In this document: piece after piece, positions 20,999 to 31,291 of the stretch
Layout of the letters: the number at the start of each line of letters is the position of its first letter
Position numbering within the stretch: the first letter of the stretch is position 1
Source of the DNA: Termitomyces sp. T153
Lineage: Eukaryota; Basidiomycota; Agaricomycetes; Agaricales; Lyophyllaceae
Length of the DNA stretch: 64,000 bases
Assembly: GCA_018296165.2 (NCBI GenBank)
Contig: JACKQL020000028.1
Span: 186,001 to 250,000 of the forward strand
Reading direction: 5' to 3'
Made by a program: the position numbers and the translations under genes
Notes under the pieces: model-generated
The model's database searches: none
The model's input: only the letters and a program-made list of their open reading frames with translations
Told to the model about the DNA's origin: nothing

Positions 20999-23402
20999 TC
21001 ACCTGTCATTAGGACAACTGCAAATAAAGTGTCCCTGCTCACCACATAGGATGCACGCGCCCTCCTTCTGCCGTTTCTCCTGCATTTCCTCTGGCACGTT
21101 GATCCATGGGCTGTCCTGGATTCTGTTTGCGCATAGGGCTTTTTGATCATTGGTGGGGTCCAGGATGTCGTCATGGTCATCGGGGTTGGTATCCAGGGGT
21201 ACTGGGGTGTTCTGGAGGTTGGCGGCATTGAGCTGAGCAGGTGGGCGCTGCCCCAGGGGTCGGTTGGTGTTGGAGACTCCTTGGCCTGGAGGGAAGCAGG
21301 GTGTGGGGTTGGCAGGGTTAGTGGGGATTGAGGATTGAATGCCATTGGTTGCTCTGGCCTGCCAGTTGGTGTTACCGGAGGTATTCCAAGAGGTCCGTGG
21401 CGCCGTGTTTTTGCTGTGGTCTTCCTAGTAACGTTGGTCGACCTGGGTAACAAGTGCCTTGTACCCATTGTAGGTGGTTTGCTTGGGCGCAAGGCAAAGG
21501 ATGTCCTTGATCCATTGTGGTAGGGCACGATGGAGGGTGAACCGGAGGGCATTGTAATTCCAGCCAGTCTTGTAGGCCTCTTATTCAAATCATACGATAA
21601 AGGTCGTGAAGCATTCATTGTTGCACATTTGGAGATTCAAAGATGCCAAACTTACTCAAGAACTCTTGGGTGAAAACGAGCCAATTGGAGAGTATGGGAT
21701 TGTTTGGGTCGAACCAGAGTAGCATGGTGTAGTAGTTGAAGGCGATGCTCTGTAAGTATGATGTGGCAAAGGCTACTTGTGAGCTCTCAAGCTGAAAGGT
21801 GATGGGCTTAGCTTGGAACATAGTTAAACACTGAGTCAGGAAGATTTGCCACTTCCAAGGGTCACGGCCAGTGAAGGGTTCAGGCTTCTGGATGTCGAGT
21901 TTACCCTCCTGGGCCAGTGCGTTGCGGGTATCGTCCTGTGAGTTTTGAGTTTGAGGTGGGAGTCCGGCATTGTAGTAGTAGTAGTAGTGATTTCCGTTTC
22001 CACACTGGGGGGGAAAGTTGTCCATTGCTGGGCCCCATCCTCCAGGGGGTCCGCCATTGGGTGGTCCTCCACCGGGGTTTTGACCCACGCTACCCGGGGT
22101 GGGCCCTGGGGCCCATTAAGGGGAAGGGGGTCCTCCAGGGGTCGGGGGTCCAAAATAGTTGGCATTGGTGGGGGGATTAGGCATCGGGGCAGGCGGGGGA
22201 TGAGAGGAGTTGGTGGAAAAAGGGGGTCGGGGTGCTCCGGGGCCCATGGGCTGTTGCAGGGGAACTGGGGCATTGGGATGGGGTGGAGGGGCATTGATAC
22301 GAGGGGCGCAGAGATCGAAGTGGGGGAGTCGGTCTTGTTGAGGTCTGTTGCATGGAGCGTGTTTGTTGGCGGGGTTGCCCGGCTCGTCAATATAGGAGAG
22401 GGTCCAGTTGTTGTCGTCGACGCGTAGGGGCAGTTGTTGGGAACAGAGTTTGGGAGCGGCAAGTTGGTCCCAGGTTCGGAAGGCACTGGGCACGGAGCTA
22501 GCCTGGGGCCGGGCGGAGAGAGCCAAGATGTGGGCGGTGGGTTGGTCAAACAACTCCCCTGCGGGGTTGAGGTTACTCAAGATGCTGGAGGCCGCGTTGA
22601 GTTCTTCCTGCTGACGGGGAATGGAAGATGGGGCTTTGTTTTGTGTTCCAATGGGTTTCTCGCATTGCACATGGAAGGAGCGGGCGGGATCCAGAGGGTC
22701 TTCGAAGGGGCAGGGGTTTGGGCTAGTGTAGATTTCTTCGACCAAGGCACGGAGCTCGTTCCATAAGTTGTTGTTGATGCCCAGGGTGCCTTGCATATTC
22801 TCTGGGAGGTTCCCTTGCAGGTAGCGTTTGTGGAAGTCAAGGAGTCGATCCATCCAGACCTCCAGACTTGCAGAGGCGTCAGGGTAGCCTAGGTTAGTGA
22901 GGAGGGTGCAGGTATGCCTTGCGAATTCCACGGGCGACAGGTGGAGGAAGCAGAGGACTTTGTCACGTTGCTGGGCATAGGCTTTGACCCTTTGCTGCCT
23001 AGGAGAAGGAGGAGTTTGAGCGGCGAATGGTGGGCGGGGGGGGGAATAGTTATCCATGGGCTCCAGAGGGACTGGGGCTGCAGTGGGGATTGGATACGCA
23101 TAGTAATGGGCAGGGGGAAGGTAGGTGGGGTTGGGGGGTGCTGCAGAGTATCCTCCGGGGTTGATACGGGGATTATTGCCATCAGCGTGGAATGCAGGAG
23201 GGCAGCGCCAGCCCAGGAGTATTCCCTGGCTGATGGAGGGGGCATAGAATGCCTGGTTGGGGTCAGGGATCCAGTGACAGGGCACGTACTGATCCGCGAA
23301 GGGACCTGAGTAGAAGGGGGCATAGGGATTTTCCAGTAGGGGTCAACCATAGGCATCAGTTGGGTAACTGACAGGGTTGTACACGGGGTTAAACACAGAC
23401 AT
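20999..23402 (-). pseudogene. G2 gag
   Basis: Starts at ATG 23402 (MSVFNPVYNPVSYP), 20 bp after the primer site. A TGA at 23343-23345 interrupts it, then 389 codons are open (long Pro-rich region with RVKAYAQQRDKVLCFLHLSP). A Retrotrans_gag-like domain follows (LDIQKPEPFTGRDPWKWQIF, YYTMLLWFDPNNPI). A +1 frame change near 21610, which I take for an indel, leads to WNYNALRFTLHRALPQWIKD and a zinc knuckle C-I-L-C-X4-H-X4-C before a stop at 20999-21001. Gag would form the particle and bind the RNA. One stop and one indel make this copy defective. Confidence 0.82.
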
Positions 23403-23421
23403 TGAGAACGGGGTAAGAGGG

Positions 23422-23434
23422 AGTCTTGATATTA
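23422..23434 (-). promoter_or_regulatory. G2 self-complementary primer-binding site
   Basis: Directly after the 5' LTR (minus strand) is TAATATCAAGACT. It is the exact complement of AGTCTTGATATTA at 23974-23986 in the same LTR, which begins 32 nt after the TATATAA (24012-24018). This is the arrangement used by Tf1, whose RNA 5' end primes reverse transcription. Confidence 0.75.
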
Positions 23435-24348
23435 TGTCAGGTTCCACTGATGACAGGGGCTCAGTACACTGGCGAGTCCTTACTAGGCAGACACGATATC
23501 CTGTGCTTATAACCAGGCATCCAGAGTTGGAGCAGAGGTGGGGAGGCTTGCGAGGGGGTTCTAGGGAAAATGGCCCAAGCAAGTCCTGAATGGCCCGGAG
23601 AAGTCTAAGACCAAAGGTATTGGTCATTGACCCAGGGCGGGTGTCAGGGCTAGTTTGTGGGCACGCAAATAGATTGCGGGGTGAGCAGAGGCTTCTCGAG
23701 TGATGGGGGCAGGGCTGGAGTTGGATAGGGGATTACCCGGGCTTGATGGGTCCCAGGGCCGAGCAGGGAGCAAGGGTCGGAGTTGTTGTAAGAATGTTTG
23801 GGTCGTGGTGCGTGCGTGGAGTTTGTACTGATGTAGGGAGCAAGAGGAACTTAGAAGAACAAAGGAAATATGTACAGTCAAGATGAGATGAGACTGAGGA
23901 AAAAGATAGATTTGAAACTTAAAAACAGAAACAGAGACAAGACAAGAGACAAAACATAGGAAACCAGTAAATGTAATATCAAGACTAAAGTTTGAGGAGT
24001 TATTCTATGACTTATATACTGACTACTGGGTACCCCGGAGGGTGGTGGATATGGTGGTGGGAGTCAACGGAGCTGTGCAGAGTCAATGGGTGTCAGGTAC
24101 AATCCAAGGGCGGGCCGCAGCGGTATTCTGATGGGATCAGTTGGGGGCACGGGCCGCTCCGAGGACATTGTGATACTCTGGGACGGGTCGGATAAACTAG
24201 GGTAGGGGGTCGGGAACGTATGACATGGGTTTGCTGGAGAAGCGTCGGAGTTATCCAGTGTGGGCGCGAAAGTGTGGGCAGGGTTCAGGGGAGTTAGATG
24301 GGAACTCGGGAGGGGTTGGGAACAGTGTCTAGGGAGTGGGTCATGACA
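23435..24348 (-). repeat. G2 LTR 'd' (5' LTR)
   Basis: 914 bp, the same subtype as LTR 'b', with an 85-bp deletion relative to it. TATATAA at 24012-24018 and the predicted start at 23986 give the promoter. GTTTG follows the outer end. Confidence 0.88.
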
Positions 24349-25186
24349 GTTTGTTTTTGGGTACTCTAGTAGTGTGATCCCAGTTTGATAGATGTCTCCT
24401 GGTGTATGGGCAGAGTTTTGTGGAGTTGTTATCCAGTGATTTGTGATTGCAAGGTGGGTGCTGCAGGGCATCATCATTTTGGTTGGCATTGTAGGTCCCC
24501 TGAGTTGGATGTTAGAGCTGGGGTGGGGGCTCCAAAGTTGTATTGCCAGGGTCCAGAGTTCCATGGGGGGCTTTGGAGTGGCTCAGAGGGGTTGGTTGGG
24601 GTGGCCTTTAGCAGGCAAGCCCTCCAGGGACGTCAGAGCATATGTTCTTTACTGTTGGGGGTTTCTGGAGCTCAAGAGGGTTGATCAATGGTTTTGGGGA
24701 TGATGGTGGGGCTTTCCCCTCCCTTATATGAACATGTCAGCAGGTTCAGAGTACTCCAGGGAACTACTTCACATGGGATCCTCTTTTCCCTATAGTTCAT
24801 TCTAATGGGGCAATTCCAATGCTGGGGTTGGGCATAGCATTGGTCTTGAGATCTTGCTCTGTTGTTGGTAGAGTTACTGGCTTGAGCTTGATTTTGATGA
24901 TGGCAGAGCTAGTGTGAGAGGGTGGAATTCCTCAGGGGTGGGTGTGGGTGAGAGTCAGATGGTCTGCTAGCATGGTAGCAGGGTTCTGCTATTGGGTTAC
25001 AATGCTGTTGGGGACTCACTGGGTTTGTCCTGATGGCTTGCAGAGTTGCTTATAGGTTGGTGGATCCAAAGGCAGGCTTCAGGGAAGTGCATTCTCAGTG
25101 ATCTCATCATTGTTCTGGCTGGATTGGTGATCTTCTTCATGCAATGGGTGATTTTTTGCGGCAGGTTTGTGTTATTGTTGTTGGAT
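24349..25186 (-). other. Continuation of the older G2 internal region (5' part)
   Basis: On the minus strand 25180-24349 resembles 38780-39620 of the plus-strand G2 element, including CAGCAAGTTC and the CTGACTCTCACCCACACCCA stretch. It also contains one RT-N-terminal-like block (24730-24775). No coding frame survives. It joins the segment ending at 13615 across the GTTTG-flanked insertion. Confidence 0.6.
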
Positions 25187-25664
25187 GGGTCGATTCAACT
25201 CCATCTCATCTTGTTTGATCCATCCCATCCATCATGTGCCTATTTTTCCCAACGTTAACACCTTCACAAACCCTGCAATTACAATTACAAATCCCAGACA
25301 CTCTTTAACCAACTCTGGACCTCGCTACATGCTCAGCTCCAAACTCTATCAACCTCCATTGATCCCCCATCAAACTCTAGCTCCACTTCCATCACTCACA
25401 TAGCCTCTGCCTCATCTGCACCCATAATACTCACATATGGACTTGTGCCTGAACCCCACCAAGCCTGTCCCCCTTCCCATCAGCTCATCCCCTACTCCTT
25501 CAGACCTCCTCAGACTAGCTCAGATCAACCTCCACCAACTACCCTCACAAGCTCTCAGTGTTTGGGACACCTCTGAATGCTCAGTTGTCAGTGCAGGGAA
25601 GTATGTTCACCTAGTAAGGACTCATCCAGTATAGCTGAGCCCCCGTGGTCAGCAGAACCTAACA
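25187..25664 (+). mobile_element. G2 LTR fragment (3' part)
   Basis: Plus-oriented LTR sequence ending AGCAGAACCTAACA. It resembles the U5 side of the LTR at 35984-38359. Its end touches 24 bp of LTR 5' end in the opposite orientation (25665-25688: TGTCACAACTTG... read on minus), so two LTR ends are joined tail to head. Confidence 0.7.
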
Positions 25665-25688
25665 GGGTCCAGGGAACAAGTTGTGACA

Positions 25689-26034
25689 CATTCCTACTAA
25701 GTCTGGCATGTTCTCCGCAGATTCTGTCCAGGTTTGCAATACTATCTGTGTCATCCACTGCTTCTGGATAAGACTCCTTAATCTCTTTCTCAAAAGCAGA
25801 CCAAGTATAGTCATCTCCAAAGGAATAAAAGCCCAGCCATTCCTGTTCAGTCTGAGCATCTACATACTCTAAGATTCTCTTTTTCCTTTCCTTATCTCCT
25901 TGGATCCTAGCATGCTCAAACAGAGAGATCATCCTTTGTAAAAAGCAACAAACCTTAGAGAGCTCAGTGTGCTTAAACTTAGGTGCATCCCTGCTGTCAG
26001 GCAGTGGTAGTTTATATCTGATATTTTGCTCCAT
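25689..26034 (-). pseudogene. G3 gag N-terminal fragment
   Basis: Minus frame from ATG 26034: MEQNIRYKLPLPDSRDAPKF, then ERKKRILEYVDAQTEQEW, DYTWSAFEKEIKESYPEA and RICGEHARLSRN, where it is cut by G2 LTR sequence. It aligns without gaps to the intact G3 Gag start (MPAEVSKQKLPLSTSRDAPR), supporting that ATG as the true Gag start. Confidence 0.85.
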
Positions 26035-26352
26035 ACTTGAGGTAGTAGAAACTGGTTGAGTAGTAGGGCACAGTTCTTTTGGTGAGCTTGAAATTACTTT
26101 CTCAGTTCAAAGTTTTCTTCTTCTGAGTAAGGTTTCAGGGTCAGGCAAAAAGGACTTTGAACTACTGCTATTAGTCCTAATTTCTCTTTTCCTTAATGTC
26201 ACAGAGTTTTTCACCTTGGTTGCAATAACTTCAGGTGTTTTGGGCTAAGACCCAGGTGGTGCAAAACTAATGTTTTACAAGGGTTGGACTTCCTCAAGGA
26301 AATCCAAAAAGTGAGTTTTGTGCAACAAAAGCCCCTCATGGTGGGCTCCAGA
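26035..26352 (-). other. G3 leader with primer-binding site
   Basis: Untranslated leader between LTR and gag, with stops in the gag frame. At 26341-26350, 2 nt from the LTR end, the minus strand reads TGGAGCCCAC, followed by CATGAGGGGC. The intact copy has CGCGAGGGGC there, a clear CpG-to-TpG/CpA decay. A TGG-initiated site is typical of tRNA-primed elements. Confidence 0.65.
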
Positions 26353-27187
26353 TGATGTGAAATGTAAGTTTTGATGCCATCAATTGATCAGATCAATGGA
26401 TCAAACTTTGTTTCACAGAGAAGGCTTAGGCTACACACAAGCTCACATAGACATAACAGTAGTAGATATAAATTTAAATGGTTTATTTGCCAGTTTGAGA
26501 TGGTCTTGTACTATTGAAAGAGTCCAAATATATTTAATTAAAAACCCAAAACAACTAAACAGTTGTAAGCCTAAGATAACTGCTCTCTGGGGTTATCTGA
26601 GCCATGGTATCTTGTTGCTTGTCCTCTCCCTCAATTTCCCTCCCCTTTTATAGCTTGTTGCATGCACATGGACCAGGGTGTTTTCCATGTGTGCCTGTGA
26701 TTGTGCCATGTGGTTTTCCTTGGCTTTTCCTTCTCATTAGTTGATAGGATGAGATGCATGCAGGGTTGGCATTACTTGGTTTTTGTATGTCCAACATCTT
26801 TCCTTTTGCTCTTTTTCCCTCCAACTTCTCCTTAATGGACTATGCATGGTTTGTATGGTGGCCAGCTTGGGTTTTAGGTGGTCTGCCATATGGTATCAAG
26901 GGGGGTAGGGGATTATCATTGCAATAGACACCCATGGCTATCCTTGGTGTCAGTTAGAATTTGAGCTGGGTCACTGACCACAGCCTTGATTCCTTGTCAG
27001 AGCTTTTGCTGGCATCATTCAATGTGTGCTTTTTGGGTTCTTCAGTGATTTTTCTTTATACTAGGTAAGGTTTTTATGTCTACAGTTTTTGATATTACCC
27101 AAGCTTACAGTTTTTAGTTTGTCTATTTGGTATTATTATCTTTTCTAATACTTCCATCCTGTCTCAGAGTACAAGACAGGTGTATTA
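26353..27187 (-). mobile_element. G3 LTR, decayed (5' LTR of the gag fragment)
   Basis: Read on minus it starts TAATACACCTGTC (27187) and ends CATTTCACATCA (26353). It matches the young solo LTR at 50059-50938 at both ends and in the GAAAACTGTAG-type blocks. Nearly all CpGs are gone. Confidence 0.82.
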
Positions 27188-27778
27188 CTGAAGAGTCAAG
27201 TGCCCAACACTCATTGGTCATCCCTTAGTTACCTATAAGACTTCCACTTGTTGTTTGACCTATGGCTTGTGTCATTCCAAAACAACTTTTATACTGGATG
27301 TGTTTCTTGGTTATTTTTTCTTCTGTCCAAGATCTGAGTATTTGGTAAACCTGAAGTTGTTTAGTGATGTCAAGGAGAAGAAGCCACAACTAGGATACAG
27401 AATATGGGAATGCAATCCAGTAGTGATTGGTGAACACTAGTTGCCTGAAGCAGACTTTGACTCAATAATATCTATCTACTATCAGACGAGACTGATATAA
27501 GTTAGCTATGCACATGCTTGGTTGTATGATGTGAAATGGCTTGTTCCAGTGGAGGCTATGGGACAGTAAACAAGTATGCAGTGTTAGGATGTTACTGAAT
27601 TTAGATTTTATGTTTTTTGTTCTCACAATATGTCATAATGAGTATACTTCTTCTCTGCTGCCGAAGTGGACCCTCCAAAACCTATGCATCATAAGTGCAG
27701 CAAATGTCAGCTTACATTGCTGGCTAATGCATCAAATTTTACTTGTTTAAAACAACAGTCATTGTCTGAGAAAAATAG

Positions 27779-29112
27779 ATGGCACATAAATTAAGAAAAT
27801 GCAGGGATCAGATCAGAATGATCAAAGATTTCATGTATCTCTTGTCTGATCTTCCTGTTGTATATCTGGACAAATTTTTACATTTGATTGAAATTCTTTT
27901 TGAGGCTGACTTGGATGACATCATCACTCTCAAAGCTTGCACATTAGATGAGTATAAGAAACAGGGAGTCACATGCACAATATGTCATATCAGGATGGGT
28001 AGGGTAGGTCAAGGTTTAGTACACAAATATGTCTCACATGGTTGGAATACAGATATATTTTCTCACACAAACAAATTAAGCAACTGTTGGCACAATTGGA
28101 CTCCTCATGGAAAATACATAGCTTATATAGTGCTCACCCTCTACTTGTGTCTGGGTCTTATAAGTGTGAAACAGGCATGGAACACACATAGCTTATCCAG
28201 ATGACATATAATGCCTGCAAGAAAACAAGGTGTCAGACTGTTTGTATTGCATCAGATAGTGAAGCTTGTTGTGGAGAGGCACTTGACCAACTCACATTCA
28301 AACACACATTACAACCAAATTCACCATTATTTGATCTACTTTCTCCACTACCATTAATGAACATGGAGGTTGGAGATGATGATTTGACTGCTAACAAGTA
28401 TGCCAAACATGTCATAAAACATCTTCAGAATCTGACACTGCATGACAAAGGAGCTTTGGTTGGGGATGTCCACATCAAGCTAGTGTTAATCAGTGTTCAT
28501 TTACACTCCAATGCAGTCTCTGTCCAGCAAGCTGGATATTTACTGAATCTCAACAATAAACAGAATGTTAAACTTGCATATGAACTCCTTCAAGCAATCT
28601 GGTCATTACCAACTGCATCATCTGACTAGAGCATTGAGTGAATGAGTGGATGTGCAAAGCTTGTGAGGCTGATAAATGTGGTGGAAAATGGCATTGAGAA
28701 TAAGCTCAACTAGGTAAGAATTATCTGGTGATCCAATTACCCTATTTGGAATATTAGTCAGCAGGTAAGTAAGTAGGTCACCCATATAGCCCTTGAGAAA
28801 AAAATTGACCTGATATGTTTCTTTTGAGATTTCATTTCCCCTTTGAAAACAGATCTTGAAGAAAATGAAGCTTTTAAAGAGGCAGCATATATTCTTTGCA
28901 GTCAGATCCAATTCAACAACAAGATTTGGATGAAGGCCTTAAGTGATGGCAAATTTGGTCATGATGTCACTGATTTTGTCAATGATATTGGAGTTTATGA
29001 CAAAAACAGGGAGAATATGTAGTATGACATGGGCAGAGGAGCAGTCATAGTTGGAGAAATGACAAACACACAATACAATGGGATATATACAGTGGGAAAT
29101 ATCATAACTTAA
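27779..29112 (+). pseudogene. Decayed unrecognised gene, part 1
   Basis: Two overlapping open stretches: 27779-28204 (141 aa, with KACTLDEYKKQGVTCTICH) and 28201-28629 (142 aa, ending VKLAYELLQAIWSLPTASSD). After a possible intron (GTAAGT near 28764 to CAG at 28852), 28855-29112 is open in the same frame (YILCSQIQFNNKIWMKALSD, TDFVNDIGVYDKN) with one internal TAG. The second, third and downstream (29704-30162) pieces share frame +1, suggesting one old multi-exon gene. The ELL.AIWSLP block recalls an agaricomycete repeat-family protein seen in many genomes, but I cannot name it. Low coding constraint remains. Confidence 0.4.
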
Positions 29113-29148
29113 TAGAACCCTTAGGAAATATTTCCACTACTTTAGTAG

Positions 29149-29303
29149 TGGGTTCTTGTGACCCTATCAAAAAAAAAGTTCAAGGTTGATTCAGATAAGT
29201 CCAATGAACTGTTGATCTGGGCAGCCTGTTGGTTCCCATCCTTTTTTTGAATATTTTTTTTTTTTGGTTTTTCTTTGGGTTTTTTAAAATCTACTCTCTG
29301 TAG
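29149..29303 (+). repeat. Dispersed repeat, copy 1
   Basis: About 155 bp beginning TGGGTTCTTGTGACCCTATC, containing GTTCAAGGTTGATTCAGATA and GCAGCCTGTTGGTTCCCAT, with T-rich tracts, ending ACTCTCTGTAG. It is about 80% like 30473-30641. Family unknown. Confidence 0.7.
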
Positions 29304-29703
29304 GAGCCACTTCTTTGGTCAGGTATGTGTTGTATTTCCACTTTCCAGTTAGGTTTGTGTTTTATATTCACTTGTATCTTCCATGTTGTATGTTACATGT
29401 GATAGTACTCCTTTTTCATTTTTTGTAATTTTCTTTGTTTCTCTTCCATTTTTCTAATTTGTCCCCATCTCCAGGGTCACCAGATAGAGCAATTTATGCT
29501 GATCAAAGATCAGTAGCAGAGTTGAATTATGGCAGTCATCTCCAGGTATTGTAAGTTCTCTCAGTGCAGCTGAGCTGGTACAGATACATTGGGGAAACAA
29601 GTCACAGACCATGTCATGACATATTGCAAAGCAAGGCACTTGTCATTCTTTTGACAGAGTATTGATTACTCATATGACCACATCAGTCTTTCCTCAAGTC
29701 AAT

Positions 29704-30162
29704 GCTCAACCCGAGTACCTCCTGCCATTCCTCTCCTCACAATAATCTGTCTAATGGAAGACATTGTTGTGGAGGTACAGAAGTGCAATTGCCCACCTGT
29801 GGGATTTTATATTTCTGCCCTCAGACTGCAGATGTGGCCTGTTTTCCAAAAAGAAATGGCAAAGAATGTGGGTGGGCACTTTGAAAAAGCTCACTGATAG
29901 TGGTAGCTCAGGTGACACAAAAAATGATAGCAAGGTTGATCTGCCACCCATAACTGGTCAGCAAATTGTTAGATCACAATAAAACAAAATGACAACAAAC
30001 ATTATCAGTCTGGCAGGCAACTTGGACATTGGTATCATCAGGCTCAAAAAATGCCAGTGGAGAAGAGGGGGAAGTGCCTATGAGATTGAATCAGACAAAA
30101 ATTTATATGGAAGAAAGACAATATTACAATTTGCACCAGCACCATTGCAGCCATTGAAGTAA
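29704..30162 (+). pseudogene. Decayed unrecognised gene, part 2
   Basis: Frame +1 is readable with a few stops: LLWRYRSAIAHLWDFIFLPS, CRCGLFSKKKWQRMWVGTLK, VDLPPITGQQIVRSQ, then NIISLAGNLDIGIIRLKKCQ, ending APAPLQPLK and TAA at 30160-30162. It is in the same frame as 28201-29112, so possibly the C-terminal part of the same gene, split by the dispersed repeat. Function unknown. Confidence 0.4.
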
Positions 30163-30472
30163 CTTGAAAAAGAAAATATACATGTAAGTATAAAAGTCAT
30201 ATGTAAAAGTATATCTTACACAGTCAAAACTGCTCATTACAGAAAATGCATAACTGATTTGAGCCATAAGTAAATGGATGGTATAGTTAGTGTTCACACA
30301 CAGTGGTATCAATGAGATATTGGCACTTGATCCTGACCAAGGCATCATGGAATTTACAAGAATCATCTCAATAGGAATACAAGCTTCTTCATTAAAGCCA
30401 CAAGTGACTAAGGTATTTGTAAGTATAGAGTTCAATAACAAATGTTGACACTTTATTACCTGTCTGAAGATA

Positions 30473-30641
30473 TGGGTTCTTGCAACCCTATCCAAAAAAA
30501 GTTCAAGGTTGATTCAGATAAGTGGTGCAGACCATTGATCCAGGCAGCCTGTTGGTTCCCATTTTCCTTTTTCCTTTTTTTAAATTTAAATTTTTTTGGG
30601 GGGTGTTTTTCTTTGGGTTTTTGTAAATCTACTCTCCATAG
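30473..30641 (+). repeat. Dispersed repeat, copy 2
   Basis: Partner of 29149-29303 in direct orientation, 1.3 kb downstream. The T-rich tract differs in length. No target duplication noted. Confidence 0.7.
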
Positions 30642-31291
30642 GGAAAATACAGGACAATAGACACCAAGAAAGATCAATCAAAAAAAAAAAGACCTGACAG
30701 ATTGGCTGTCTCAAATCCATCACCAAGCAATGATTTTGCATTGGTTTTGGTACAAGGTATCCTCAAATCCAATCCCAAATCCACCTTAGAATCCACTCTC
30801 ATGTGAACAACTTACTATGTGATGTTTCTGTTACAGGTCATGCAGCTTACAGTCCACACAATGTAAGTCAAAACCAGTCAATAGTTCTGTCTATGAAGTA
30901 TGAAGTAAGGTGCTGCCTCATGTAAGTAAGAGTATAGTACTTTTAGAAATAGCATCACATGATACTATCATTATAATCAAATAAATAATATATACTAGGG
31001 ACATATGTAAAGCATGTAATGGATGCTCCATTATATACCCCCCTTTTGAGTCTGTCAATGGACTCACTTCCAACAACAAATACAGTTAAAGACAAAAGGG
31101 TGGGATACAGCATCCCACCTGAGGGTGTGCACTGGAATTTGCATGAGAATTCCTACATTATCAGTAGTAGAATCAACTGATTCTATGTGGACAAGTATAC
31201 TTCAGCATGCTGTCAAACTGCACTGAGTGAAAAATATGGGCTGCTCAAGCCCAGCTACAATTATTAATTTTCTGTGAGCTACAATATTAGC
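30642..31291 (+). other. AT-rich stretch without recognised features
   Basis: About 650 bp with short A runs (30678-30690) and no open frame I can support on either strand. Confidence 0.5.

Larger units (their letters stand above)
13616..24348 (-). mobile_element. Nearly complete G2 Gypsy element with 5-bp target duplication GTTTG
   Basis: Two same-subtype LTRs (13616-14598 and 23435-24348) bound gag, protease, RT, RNase H, part of integrase, a chromodomain and the reverse-oriented gene. GTTTG lies on both outer sides (13611-13615 and 24349-24353), and the flanks join into a sequence matching an uninterrupted copy at 54815-54890. Inside, an extra LTR (17154-18306) replaces the end of RNase H and most of integrase. 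CpG content is higher than in the surrounding element, so this is a younger insertion. It is the only G2 copy in the window with clear gag and pol and probably represents the autonomous form. Confidence 0.88.

Noticed and set aside
20974..21618. 214-codon minus-strand frame
   Set aside because: Out of phase with the zinc knuckle and the ALRFTLHRALPQWIKD block, which lie in another frame; it is a shadow.
20960..21620. Programmed frameshift in G2 between gag and pol
   Set aside because: Gag changes phase before its own zinc knuckle, and the protease frame has stops at the gag end (TGA, TAA), so this copy shows indels rather than a usable frameshift signal.
21836..22549. 237-codon minus-strand frame rich in Pro/Thr
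   Set aside because: Alternate frame of the G2 gag Pro-rich region; the +2-phase gag frame with the Retrotrans_gag-like block is the real one.
29149..29200. tRNA-like B box (GTTCAAGG) in the dispersed repeat
   Set aside because: No A box or cloverleaf can be drawn; the match is too short to call a tRNA or SINE.
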